A stretch of 31,356 nt of DNA from CAZPYT01 sp964590955 (GTDB lineage Bacteria; Patescibacteriota; WWE3; UBA101185; UBA10185). A program made the position numbers and the translations under genes. The stretch lies in NCBI GenBank assembly GCA_964590955.1, contig CAZPYT010000010.1:1-31356 (forward strand), read 5' to 3'. Within the stretch, counting starts at the first letter, position 1. The number at the start of each line of letters is the position of its first letter. Below are positions 23,624 through 30,601 of the stretch, in pieces. A model generated the notes under the pieces. The model was not told where the DNA came from. It was given only the letters and a program-made list of their open reading frames with translations, and made no database searches.

Positions 23624-24748
23624 TTATGCGGTACTGATAGTTAATTTGCCCTCATGTCTTTTCATACCTTTTTTAGACAATTTGAACCAAAATGTTGTAC
23701 CTTTATTTTCTTCGCTTTCAAAACCGATAACACCTCCCATTACTTCTATTGCATGTTTTACTAAATACAATCCCAGACCATTTCCTTCCCCAATAAGTTC
23801 TACCGCGTTATTTGCTCTGAAAAACTTTTTAAAAATCTGGTTTTGCTGTTCTTTTGGAATTCCTATCCCATTGTCTTTTACGTAGCAAACATACTCATTG
23901 TCTTTATCTTCTAGTTTGACTTGAATTTTCTCTCCGTCGGGTGAGTATTTTATTGCGTTGCTTATCAAATTTGTAATGGCATGTCTAAGTAGATCAGGGT
24001 CGACATAAACATTTCCAATTTTAGGATCTACGAACACTTCGGATGAGAGATTCTTTTCTGTTATTTTTGGGAGCATTTCGTTTGAAATATTATTTATAAA
24101 TTCAATAAGATTTGTTTCAACCGGTTCTACCATAAGTTTTCCTGATTCTAACCTAGAAATGCTGAGAAGAGAGTTCACCAGTGAAATCATTCTTTCATTT
24201 GTTGTGTTAATTGTTTCTATTTCATTTCTAATTTCCTGTTTAAGTTCGCCAAAATCTCCGGATATCAGCATCTCAAGCAGCCATTTGTTTGCAGCCAGCG
24301 GTGTCCTTAGTTGATGCGATGCTAGTGATATAAATTCTGTTTTCATTCGGTCAATTTCTTTTATTACTGTAATATCCCGCTCTATACCAACAAAATAAGA
24401 GATTCTTTTATGTTTATCCAATACCGGAGATATTTTTACTTCTGCCCAATACAAGGTGCCGTCTTTTTTTCTATTTTGTAATTTTCCGGTGTATGTACTT
24501 TTATACTCTAGTAAAACTTTCCACATTTCTTTATAGAATTCTGTCGACATAACACCGCCCCAAAGTTCACCGGCTCTTGTTCCGATTGCTTCTTCAGGAG
24601 TGTACCCGGTGACATGTTCAATTTCGGGATTCACATATAATATCTTCGCGTCTTTATCCGTTAAGATTATTTGGTCCGAAATGTTTTCTATAGCTAGCTG
24701 AAAAAGGTTATGTCTATCTAAGTTGTTGATTTGAGAGGTGATCTCCAT
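23624..24748 (-). CDS. PAS-domain histidine kinase (soluble sensor)
   Basis: A 374-residue cytoplasmic kinase without membrane helices. The PAS domain (about 12-128) contains YVNPEIEHVTGYTPEEAIG, and its PAC end is YFVGIERDITVIKE. HisKA carries ASHQLRTPL with His145. HATPase_c shows an N box (NLISNAIKYSPDG), G1 (VKDNGIGIP), an F box (QIFKKFFRA) and G2 (GEGNGLGLYL). The PAS domain could bind a small ligand, flavin or haem to sense redox or light, but no specific ligand residue can be named. It is paired with the lone receiver downstream and lies next to the redox enzyme AOR. TAGAAT lies six bases before the ATG. Confidence 0.93.
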   Translation of the reverse strand: MEITSQINNLDRHNLFQLAIENISDQIILTDKDAKILYVNPEIEHVTGYTPEEAIGTRAGELWGGVMSTEFYKEMWKVLLEYKSTYTGKLQNRKKDGTLYWAEVKISPVLDKHKRISYFVGIERDITVIKEIDRMKTEFISLASHQLRTPLAANKWLLEMLISGDFGELKQEIRNEIETINTTNERMISLVNSLLSISRLESGKLMVEPVETNLIEFINNISNEMLPKITEKNLSSEVFVDPKIGNVYVDPDLLRHAITNLISNAIKYSPDGEKIQVKLEDKDNEYVCYVKDNGIGIPKEQQNQIFKKFFRANNAVELIGEGNGLGLYLVKHAIEVMGGVIGFESEENKGTTFWFKLSKKGMKRHEGKLTISTA

Positions 24749-24754
24749 TGAATT

Positions 24755-24760
24755 ATTCTA
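24755..24760 (-). promoter_or_regulatory. -10-like box of the PAS kinase gene, leaderless type
   Basis: TAGAAT (5 of 6) on the minus strand with 6 nt (AATTCA) before the ATG at 24748. Confidence 0.5.
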
Positions 24761-24904
24761 ACAGATATTAGGCTTGTAAATTACATTAAAATACATAAAG
24801 TTCTATGAAATAACCGTAGTAAGTAGTAATAAATCACACAAATTTAATTTTCGTTTATATATTTAAAAAAACTCTGAGTGTCTTTCATATTATAAATTAC
24901 ACAC

Positions 24905-24910
24905 TATAAT
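24905..24910 (+). promoter_or_regulatory. -10 box of the MFS gene, leaderless type
   Basis: A perfect TATAAT with 7 nt (TTATTTA) before the ATG at 24918. The surrounding 24749-24917 intergenic space is very A+T-rich and shows no other clear element; no convincing -35 hexamer was found. Confidence 0.6.
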
Positions 24911-24917
24911 TTATTTA

Positions 24918-26102
24918 ATGACGCTTGTAGCAGAAAAAAATCTAAGACTACTAAACGTATTGTCTTTTTTAGATTCCTTTAGAACTTTTGATGCAGTTCT
25001 TGCTGTGTACTTTAGTCAGGTAACGGGAAGTTATGCTTCTGCTATGTTTGTATTATCTTTAGTGAATTTGTCTGCAAGTTTTTTTGAAATTCCAACCGGT
25101 GTTTTCTCAGATAATATTGGAAGAAAGAAAACAATGCTTTTTCACTATATTACCGGCGCAATCGCGATTTTGTTTTATTTTGTTGCTCACTCAACATTTC
25201 TCTTATCTGTAGGAGCAATAATATTAGGTTTCGCAATGGCCATGAGCAGTGGATCCATTCAAGCTTATGTTTATGAAAATCTGGGAGCTATTGGCATTCC
25301 GGAGAATTTTAAAAAATATGAGGGGTCGAGAAGATCTATTGAAAAAACCGCTCTACTTATTGCTGCCATAGCAGGCACCGTGATTATAAGATATTTTGAT
25401 ATTAGAACAGCTTTGATAATAACAGTGCTGACAAGAATTTTGGCTTTTGTAATAGGGTTTCAGCTTAGTGACGTGAAAGCGCACAGTGACATTTCCAGCA
25501 ATATATATTCTCAAGTTAAAGATGCCTGGAAATATTTCATATCAAACAGCGTTATTAAAAATGTCGGCATTGCGAAGATTATTTCATACGGTGGAGGAAA
25601 TGTAGAATTCAGGTTTAAATCAATATTTTATAAAACATTGTTGCCTGATTGGTTGGTTAGCACGGTTGGGATTTTTACCAGCGTAGTCTCTGCCGTAGTT
25701 ATGAAATATACAGACGCGCTTGTTAAGAGATTTGGATATTTTAAACCGCTTGTAATTGGAGATTTTCTCAACAGGCTTTTCACATCAATATTGGTATTTA
25801 TTCAAAGCCAATTCACACCATTTATTATGACCGCAGTAGGAAGTACAGCATTTGGAATAAGAGATATTGCAAGCGAGGACATACTTCAAGATGTATATAA
25901 GCCACAACAGCGCGCTACGATGGGCAGTCTAATAGGTTTTGCTTCCAGCTTGTTTTACAGCATACTTGGGGTTTTAGTTGGTTTTATTGCTGATATTATT
26001 GGTGCGAAATATACACTGTTACTGCTTCAGATATTTTTAATGTCATCGTCTTATTTCTTTTGGCTTGGGCTAAGACATCATAAAACATGTGATTTGCTGT
26101 AA
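24918..26102 (+). CDS. Major facilitator superfamily transporter
   Basis: A 394-residue membrane protein with about 12 hydrophobic helices. The loop between helices 2 and 3 carries FSDNIGRKKTM, the MFS motif A (G-x-x-x-D-x-x-G-R-K/R). FFEIPTGVF just before it is common in drug or sugar exporters of this type. A cytoplasmic central loop falls around 185-215. It would use the proton gradient to move a small solute, and export is more likely than uptake from the motif, but no substrate can be assigned. It stands alone, convergent with the kinase-fold gene (28 nt between stops). Confidence 0.9.
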   Translation: MTLVAEKNLRLLNVLSFLDSFRTFDAVLAVYFSQVTGSYASAMFVLSLVNLSASFFEIPTGVFSDNIGRKKTMLFHYITGAIAILFYFVAHSTFLLSVGAIILGFAMAMSSGSIQAYVYENLGAIGIPENFKKYEGSRRSIEKTALLIAAIAGTVIIRYFDIRTALIITVLTRILAFVIGFQLSDVKAHSDISSNIYSQVKDAWKYFISNSVIKNVGIAKIISYGGGNVEFRFKSIFYKTLLPDWLVSTVGIFTSVVSAVVMKYTDALVKRFGYFKPLVIGDFLNRLFTSILVFIQSQFTPFIMTAVGSTAFGIRDIASEDILQDVYKPQQRATMGSLIGFASSLFYSILGVLVGFIADIIGAKYTLLLLQIFLMSSSYFFWLGLRHHKTCDLL

Positions 26103-26130
26103 ATGTTATTTTCGGTAAATATAGCGTATT

Positions 26131-27120
26131 TTATGACCACCACTGAGATATCTGCTCTAGCCAATAATCCTTGTTCCCGTTAATTTCTTTCTGTTCGATA
26201 AGTTTATCCAGTACCTGTTGTGTCTGTTTAGGAATTTCTCTATCAGCCATTTCTTGCAAAGCTTTGTCCGAAATTTCTTTTCCTGTTATGGTGTCATTAT
26301 CTTCAAAAGCTATGTCTAGAAATGCAGCAACTTCCTGTTTTCTTTTTTCTATTTTTGCAGCTTGTCTATTTTCTTCAAATTTAATGAGTTGCTCAGTTTT
26401 TTCTGCAACTATGTCTGAGGACACATCATATTTCTTGTCGAGAAAATCCCTTTCATCGTCTGACAATTTCAAGTAACTTTCAAGTTCATTGATTCGATTT
26501 ACCCTCTTGAAAAAACCCTCGACTCTTTCCTCCGGCATTTTTACAGAACTTTCAGTATTAGCAAATTGCTCGTAATCTCTGGCAGGGGTTCCATAATCCA
26601 TTAGTATTATGTTTCCGTTACTGTCATTTTTCATAAAATTTTCCAAACTAATATCAGGAGGAACACCAAATTCTAAAAAAGCTCTTTTTGCAGCCCATAC
26701 TATGTCTTTAAATTGTTCTCTGAATTCTGTAACCAGCTGCTCAAGTGACTCATATTTTTTATTGTCACCTTTGGTTAATTCTTCTATATTTTTACCGGGT
26801 ATATATCTTTGAACCAGCATATACTCTTTTTCCCCCTGTGGATTTTCGCCGTAGACATAGTAGCTTTTTTCGAAGTGATCTCCACCGAAAATATTCTCCA
26901 AAATTTTTTGTTCTTCGATATTTTTTAGAACCGTCTCTTTACTTCGAGCCTTCTCGATGTTTTCAGGAGATTTTGGATTTCCACGAAAATCAAGAGGATT
27001 CACTTCTTTGTATACCCAATTGGGGCCTAATTTACGAATAATTGATTCATACCCTGTTCCAAGCACCTCCTCATCCGGTAATTCAGAAAAAGGGAAATCA
27101 CCAGGTATTTCAGTAGTCAT
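26131..27120 (-). CDS. Protein-kinase-fold protein with noncanonical catalytic loop (329 aa)
   Basis: A cytoplasmic kinase-like protein. A glycine-containing loop LGTGYES (20-26) is followed by WVYKEV with the putative ATP lysine Lys38. The hinge is MLVQRYIPGKN. The catalytic loop reads VPPDISLENFM, where HRD is replaced by Pro-Pro-Asp but Asp156 and Asn161 keep the D-x4-N spacing. IILMDYGTP carries Asp175 in place of DFG. The C-terminal 100 or so residues are helical and charged. Retention of Lys, Asp, Asn and Asp suggests activity, either as an atypical protein kinase or as a small-molecule phosphotransferase. TATAGT lies six bases before the ATG. It converges with the MFS gene and lies downstream of a uridine-kinase-like gene with 36 nt between. 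Confidence 0.7.
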   Translation of the reverse strand: MTTEIPGDFPFSELPDEEVLGTGYESIIRKLGPNWVYKEVNPLDFRGNPKSPENIEKARSKETVLKNIEEQKILENIFGGDHFEKSYYVYGENPQGEKEYMLVQRYIPGKNIEELTKGDNKKYESLEQLVTEFREQFKDIVWAAKRAFLEFGVPPDISLENFMKNDSNGNIILMDYGTPARDYEQFANTESSVKMPEERVEGFFKRVNRINELESYLKLSDDERDFLDKKYDVSSDIVAEKTEQLIKFEENRQAAKIEKRKQEVAAFLDIAFEDNDTITGKEISDKALQEMADREIPKQTQQVLDKLIEQKEINGNKDYWLEQISQWWS

Positions 27121-27126
27121 ATGTAT

Positions 27127-27132
27127 ACTATA
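27127..27132 (-). promoter_or_regulatory. -10-like box of the kinase-fold gene, leaderless type
   Basis: TATAGT (5 of 6) on the minus strand with 6 nt (ATACAT) before the ATG at 27120. Confidence 0.5.
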
Positions 27133-27156
27133 GAAAATTTGTGTTGTGTCGGCAAT

Positions 27157-27750
27157 TTAAAGTACATGTACTTTTTTAAGGTGGCCGGTTATATCTTGAA
27201 CCACTATTTCGGGATTTTGTTCGGCGTTTACAACAAAATCTGCGTAATTTTTTTGAGGTAAAACATTTTTATGGTGTTCCTCAATCAGAGTGTTTTCTAT
27301 ATATGTTTTTGAATAGTCGCCCCCGCCGTTTTTTACTCTTTGTGAGCGCCTCCTTATTATTTCTTTGTCGGAAATTTCCAAAAATACTTTAATATAGATA
27401 TTTTTTCTACACTTTTCTGTATAGTAAATTAAAAATCCCTCGACAATAATATAGTTGCTTGGTTCCAGTGTTTTGTAAGCAATACCCGCTTTTTTTGCTT
27501 CTCTCGAATTTGCTTCAATTGTAATACTTTCATTTTTTTTAAGAGCTGCCAGTACATTACCAAGTTCCTCCATTCTATAAAGAGCTGGATCCTCCCAATT
27601 ACTTATTTCTTTTTTGATTTTATTTTTGCCCATAAAAAAGTCATCAAAGTTTATTAATGTGCAATTTTTAAAGTATGGTTTAAGCGCCTCGGAAACAGTA
27701 GTTTTCCCACTGGTACTCCCGCCGCATATACCAATTATGATCGAACTCAT
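27157..27750 (-). CDS. Uridine-kinase-like P-loop kinase
   Basis: A 197-residue cytoplasmic kinase of the uridine kinase / phosphoribulokinase / nicotinamide-riboside-kinase group. Walker A is GGSTSGKTT (10-18). NFDDFF after strand 2 carries the substrate/magnesium aspartates. NYIIVEGFLIYY is the Walker-B-like strand, and the lid is IIRRRSQRVKNGGG. Uridine or nicotinamide riboside are the likeliest substrates; the sequence alone does not decide. The ATG has TAAGAT at 6 nt upstream. It is followed by the kinase-fold gene on the same strand. Confidence 0.82.
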   Translation of the reverse strand: MSSIIIGICGGSTSGKTTVSEALKPYFKNCTLINFDDFFMGKNKIKKEISNWEDPALYRMEELGNVLAALKKNESITIEANSREAKKAGIAYKTLEPSNYIIVEGFLIYYTEKCRKNIYIKVFLEISDKEIIRRRSQRVKNGGGDYSKTYIENTLIEEHHKNVLPQKNYADFVVNAEQNPEIVVQDITGHLKKVHVL

Positions 27751-27756
27751 TTCTAT

Positions 27757-27762
27757 ATCTTA
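27757..27762 (-). promoter_or_regulatory. Weak -10-like box of the P-loop kinase gene
   Basis: TAAGAT (4 of 6) on the minus strand with 6 nt before the ATG at 27750. The match is poor and is listed because the spacing repeats that of the better boxes. Confidence 0.3.
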
Positions 27763-27827
27763 GCACCAAGAATTTCAAATTTATAATTTCTTTACTTAAA
27801 ACTACTTGCGTAAGCTAGTAGATGCAG

Positions 27828-28277
27828 CTATTTTGTAGGAATTTCCATAGTCATTAACCAATTTCCACCTGCAGAACCTGCAGCTCTGCTGACACTAAAA
27901 CCTTCCGGATTGTCGAAAAAGTCTGATAGTTTTATAAATTCAGGGTAGTCATGTGGATCCCAGTTTTCAAATTCGAAAGTATCATATAAAGTATGCCCAT
28001 ATTGAGTTTTGTGATTAAATACTTTTTTTACGATATTTCCACCATCTTCCCTTTTTCCAACACTGAATAAAAGTACAGGCACCGAACCATGTGCAGCTAT
28101 TTCAACAACTTTATCTTCAAGTTCAAACATTTCAGCAACGGTAATTAAGCCCGCGCACCTTTCGATTAAGAGTGCTTCATCTTTAACATCAGAACCGGCA
28201 GTACTATGAACAAGATTCGGAAATTTTGACGCCAGTGATTCAAAAGAAGGTGTGTTTGCGAACATTGTTTCTGACAT
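27828..28277 (-). CDS. Protein of unknown function (149 aa)
   Basis: No family recognised. A soluble, slightly acidic protein without signal peptide or membrane segment. A central hydrophobic strand (SVPVLLFSVGKRE) and an aromatic/acidic stretch (TLYDTFEFENWDPHDYPEFIKLSDFF) suggest a small alpha/beta fold. The end SRAAGSAGGNWLMTMEIP is glycine-rich. The single cysteine (RCAGLI) is not in a motif. It has a perfect TATAAT six bases before its ATG and seems to be transcribed alone, between the P-loop kinase and the T-box-controlled gene. Confidence 0.65.
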   Translation of the reverse strand: MSETMFANTPSFESLASKFPNLVHSTAGSDVKDEALLIERCAGLITVAEMFELEDKVVEIAAHGSVPVLLFSVGKREDGGNIVKKVFNHKTQYGHTLYDTFEFENWDPHDYPEFIKLSDFFDNPEGFSVSRAAGSAGGNWLMTMEIPTK

Positions 28278-28283
28278 ATATTG

Positions 28284-28289
28284 ATTATA
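28284..28289 (-). promoter_or_regulatory. -10 box of the 149-aa gene, leaderless type
   Basis: A perfect TATAAT on the minus strand with 6 nt (CAATAT) before the ATG at 28277. Confidence 0.65.
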
Positions 28290-28334
28290 TCAACCGCTGT
28301 CAGTTTGTGTAGCTTATCGATTCTTTTAAATCTA

Positions 28335-28371
28335 AAGGGTACTATGGTGAATGATTCAACACAGTACCCTT
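28335..28371 (-). terminator. Hairpin after the T-box-controlled gene
   Basis: The arms AAGGGTACT and AGTACCCTT (28335-28343 and 28363-28371) pair over 9 bp. On the minus strand it follows the stop at 28383 by 11 nt. The U-tract is weak (TTTAGATTT counting the stem end), so termination is likely but not certain. Confidence 0.5.
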
Positions 28372-28382
28372 AAGGACATATA

Positions 28383-28637
28383 TTACCAGCCGCCTCGTTC
28401 GTATACGTAAGTGTGGTAATTATCGTGAAAATGTTTTTGCATCCCCAGATCCTGAGTTACCTTTATGAGGTTTCTGGCAGGAACGTATTGGGTTATTACC
28501 TGTCCTTCAGGTTGAGGACCTTTGAGTACTTCTGTCGGAGAAATTGTCGTAAGTTCTCCTGTTTCCGGCAAGCGTGGCAATTCTACCAAAGTTTTCTTTT
28601 CAGTATCCTTCAGAATCAAACATACTCTCTCTGTCAT
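28383..28637 (-). CDS. T-box-controlled small protein of unknown function (84 aa)
   Basis: No family recognised. The N-terminal half (MTERVCLILKDTEKKTLVELPRLPETGELTTISP) looks like short beta strands. The C-terminus HFHDNYHTYVYERGGW is rich in His, Tyr and Asp, possibly metal- or nucleic-acid-binding. There is no signal peptide and no membrane helix. The ATG has a strong Shine-Dalgarno (AAAGGAG, about 8 nt upstream), in contrast to the leaderless neighbours. A full T-box leader with its own promoter and terminator ends about 60 nt before the gene. A hairpin lies just after the stop, so this single gene is the whole transcription unit. It should be made when one particular tRNA is uncharged. 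Confidence 0.75.
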   Translation of the reverse strand: MTERVCLILKDTEKKTLVELPRLPETGELTTISPTEVLKGPQPEGQVITQYVPARNLIKVTQDLGMQKHFHDNYHTYVYERGGW

Positions 28638-28698
28638 TTGCTAATCTCCTTTCAAGATTATTTGATGAGCGATTTTTGTATTTGCGCTTATAGAAAAC

Positions 28699-28750
28699 AA
28701 AAAAAGCCCTCATCTCTAGACACAAAAATTTGTGTATAGGGACGAAGGCT
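28699..28750 (-). terminator. T-box leader terminator (competes with the antiterminator)
   Basis: On the minus strand AGCC...GGCT closes a long imperfect stem (28705-28750). Its upper part, ACACAAA/TTTGTGT, is perfect. It is followed by seven U (28699-28705) and a further U-rich stretch. Its 5' side lies 8 nt downstream of the T-box sequence, as expected for the alternative fold. Confidence 0.85.
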
Positions 28751-28990
28751 TTTAACTTCGCGGTACCACCCCGATTCCTGTTCTATGACAGGCACTCATT
28801 AGGTTATTTGCGTCTACGGGAACCACCCGCCGGATCCTACTTGCCAAAATGGCTTTCTTCGGTCTGTAATCTCAGAGGCTCTTTTCAGAAGTTTAATCCT
28901 GCCGGGCTCACACCAATCCCAGCTCGCTTTAGGATATCGGTTTCTTACTCTTCCTCATCAGCAATCAAGACTTAATATGTTGTCAACTGC
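28751..28990 (-). promoter_or_regulatory. T-box riboswitch leader (tRNA-sensing)
   Basis: The antiterminator T-box is GGGGTGGTACCGCG (28759-28772, minus strand), matching the family consensus GGGTGGNACCGCG. Its variable base is U, so the effector tRNA should have discriminator A. Upstream, Stem I has the AGTA of the specifier loop (near 28945-28951). Its distal loop AGCGAGC...GGTGTGAGCC (28901-28928) is the classic AG-bulge and terminal-loop pair. The 3' specifier side reads TGAAAAGAGCC (28877-28887), so the codon is most likely AAG (Lys) directly after GAA, or AGA (Arg) one base later. A Stem II / pseudoknot-like block, GTAGGATCCGGCGGGTGG, follows. This is a transcription-attenuation T-box. 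Confidence 0.92.
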
Positions 28991-28996
28991 GAGGAT

Positions 28997-29024
28997 TTTA
29001 TAATGCAAATGCAGTTGTTGTCAA
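28997..29024 (-). promoter_or_regulatory. Promoter of the T-box transcription unit
   Basis: On the minus strand TTGACA (29019-29024) and TATAAA (28997-29002) are spaced 16 bp, the best two-box promoter seen in the window. The expected start is a G near 28990, just before Stem I. Confidence 0.75.
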
Positions 29025-29035
29025 TTTCATAAACA

Positions 29036-29066
29036 ATGGGAACAAACCGTATAAGTTTATTCCCAT
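29036..29066 (-). terminator. Terminator-like hairpin after the 184-aa gene
   Basis: The arms ATGGGAA and TTCCCAT (29036-29042 and 29060-29066) continue as AAAC/GTTT after a single mismatch. On the minus strand it is followed by TGTTTAT. It lies 9 nt after the stop at 29075 and 12 nt before the T-box promoter, so it insulates the two genes. Confidence 0.6.
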
Positions 29067-29074
29067 AAATATTT

Positions 29075-29629
29075 TCAAGCGTTAACCCTAATTTGTAGTA
29101 TCCTGTTTGACTGGTAAAAACATTCAACTGTTCCCGCATGCCACCAACCGGTTAACCAAGGGATTAAGATTCTCCCAGGTTTGTGGAATGGCACGATTCC
29201 CGGTGATAAGGTCATGCTCAAAGGATGATCGCCCCTGTCATGTCTGATCCTGATTAATTTATTTCCACCAAATTTTTTGCCAAGTTTGTGTACAACGCGT
29301 CGTATTGAAATGTCTTGAATGTGTGTTCTGCCGGTTTCTTGTTTGGTGTACTCGAATCCTGAATATACATTAGTAACTGCATCGTCGTAAACGTCTGATG
29401 TTTCGGAAATTAGTTCATTCAATACTTCCGGATGGCTTTTGAGGAATAAGTAATAAGCCGCTTCGTATATTTCACAAAGCTTAATGAAATTGAGATTTCT
29501 GTATCCCCACTTCCAAATTAATCTCCAGTTTTTCGGGCCATACAATTTATCCCATTCTGCATACTTTTCTTCTTTACGCTTTCCAAGATAACCAACGCGT
29601 CCCTGATTCTCGTCAACTGCCTTCCACAT
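29075..29629 (-). CDS. Conserved-looking protein of unknown function (184 aa)
   Basis: No named family. The ATG at 29627-29629 (MWKAVDENQGRVGYLGKRK) is chosen because AAGGAG lies six to seven bases upstream; an in-frame ATG 18 nt earlier overlaps that Shine-Dalgarno. The protein is soluble and rich in Trp, Tyr and His. It has a well-ordered C-terminal part (RIRHDRGDHPLSMTLSPGIVPFHKPG, then WLTGWWHAGTVECFYQSNRILQIR). The central SDVYDDAVTNVYSGFEYTKQETGRTHIQDISIRR is dense in Asp, His and Arg that could form an active site. It lies upstream of the T-box unit on the same strand, separated by a hairpin. Function unknown. Confidence 0.75.
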   Translation of the reverse strand: MWKAVDENQGRVGYLGKRKEEKYAEWDKLYGPKNWRLIWKWGYRNLNFIKLCEIYEAAYYLFLKSHPEVLNELISETSDVYDDAVTNVYSGFEYTKQETGRTHIQDISIRRVVHKLGKKFGGNKLIRIRHDRGDHPLSMTLSPGIVPFHKPGRILIPWLTGWWHAGTVECFYQSNRILQIRVNA

Positions 29630-29731
29630 ATTTTCTCCTTTTCTCAATGGATATTGCTATAATTACTCTAGAGGAAAATCTCAGTAATTCTAGTAAAGTC
29701 AACTTCACTGGATTTTCTTTTTCCCCTGACC

Positions 29732-29737
29732 AATAAT
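29732..29737 (+). promoter_or_regulatory. -10-like box of the Nudix gene, leaderless type
   Basis: AATAAT (5 of 6) with 6 nt (TTGTAT) before the ATG at 29744. A perfect TATAAT at 29658-29663 would give a leader of about 75 nt and is an alternative; it overlaps a reverse TATAGC that could serve the divergent 184-aa gene. Confidence 0.45.
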
Positions 29738-29743
29738 TTGTAT

Positions 29744-30436
29744 ATGGAAATAGAACTTCACAAATTTCAAGCATCAATACTAAGAGAGTTGCTTTTCAAA
29801 CCTCATGCAAGGTTTCGAGATTTAAAAAAAGTAGATATTGAAAATGATCACTTTACGTTTCATGTGAATCGACTGGTTAATGAGGGTTTAATTGTAAAAG
29901 AATCCGGCACTTATGCTTTATCCCAAAAAGGCAAAGAATTTGCCAACAGATTGGACACTGACTCTTTGTTATTGGAAAAACAGGCTAAAGTGGCTGTAGC
30001 CTTACATGCTATTAGACAAAAAAATGGAAAAACCGAATACCTTATTCATCAGCGCCTTAAAGAACCTTTTTACGGGTGGTTTGGCTCGCATTCAGGCAAA
30101 ATAAAATGGGGGGAAACACCTTTAGATGCAGCAAAAAGGGAATTTAAAGAAGAAACGGGGTTAACAGGGCTTTTTACTTTAAAGGGAATTTCCCATATTT
30201 TGCATATACATAAAGATGGAAGGCTTTTGGAAGATAAATATTTCTGGTCATTTCTTATTACAAATCCTGAAGGAAGTCTACTCGAAGAAGTAGAGGAAGG
30301 AAAAAATATTTGGATGACCGAAAAAGACTACAGAGAGAAAGAATATACTTTTGCAACATTTGATGAAATGTCAGAAGTTCTTAATAGTGAAAGTGTAGTT
30401 TATGTTGAGAGGACATGGGTGGTTGATACTTATTAA
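29744..30436 (+). CDS. Winged-helix - Nudix hydrolase protein
   Basis: A 230-residue cytoplasmic protein. The N-terminal 70 or so residues look like a winged helix (KPHARFRDLKKVDI, HFTFHVNRLVNEGLIVKES, TYALSQKGKEF). The rest is a Nudix hydrolase with the box GKIKWGETPLDAAKREFKEETGL (residues 118-140), complete in G-x5-E-x7-R-E-U-x-E-E-x-G-U, which binds the metals that cleave nucleoside diphosphate-linked substrates. Fusion with a winged helix is typical of Nudix-type regulators and repair enzymes. The ATG at 29744 is preferred over a TTG two codons earlier because AATAAT lies six bases before it. It is divergent from the unknown 184-residue gene. Confidence 0.85.
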   Translation: MEIELHKFQASILRELLFKPHARFRDLKKVDIENDHFTFHVNRLVNEGLIVKESGTYALSQKGKEFANRLDTDSLLLEKQAKVAVALHAIRQKNGKTEYLIHQRLKEPFYGWFGSHSGKIKWGETPLDAAKREFKEETGLTGLFTLKGISHILHIHKDGRLLEDKYFWSFLITNPEGSLLEEVEEGKNIWMTEKDYREKEYTFATFDEMSEVLNSESVVYVERTWVVDTY

Positions 30437-30601
30437 GTGCATTTTATTTGATCTATGAAAAAGACTCGGTGCTTAGTCACAAAGATGTATACGTGTCCGT
30501 AGCGCAGCTTAGGTTATCAATCGCAAGCTCAAACAGCAGACTGCGTGCTTTAGTGAGTAGTCGTTGATTTTTAGTTTAGTAGTTTTTTATTTAATTTTTA
30601 A
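30437..30601. other. Convergent intergenic space without a recognised gene
   Basis: 165 nt between the stops of the Nudix gene and the dehydrogenase fragment. It contains a GC-richer patch (about 30494-30555, with CGTAGCGCAGCTT...AAGCTC and GACTGCG) and then a T-rich stretch. Short complementary pieces exist (GCAGCTT/AAGCT) but no tRNA cloverleaf or clear terminator could be drawn. It could hold a small RNA; nothing more can be said. Confidence 0.3.

Noticed and set aside
29661..29689. Inverted repeat AATTACT...AGTAATT between the divergent 184-aa and Nudix genes
   Set aside because: Only 7 bp pair perfectly and the middle is mismatched. It could be an operator of the winged-helix/Nudix protein, but there is no second copy to support it.
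30490..30560. Possible tRNA or small structured RNA (CGTAGCGCAGCTT... patch)
   Set aside because: The start faintly resembles a D-arm, but there is no T-loop GTTCGA, no anticodon stem and no acceptor pairing on either strand.
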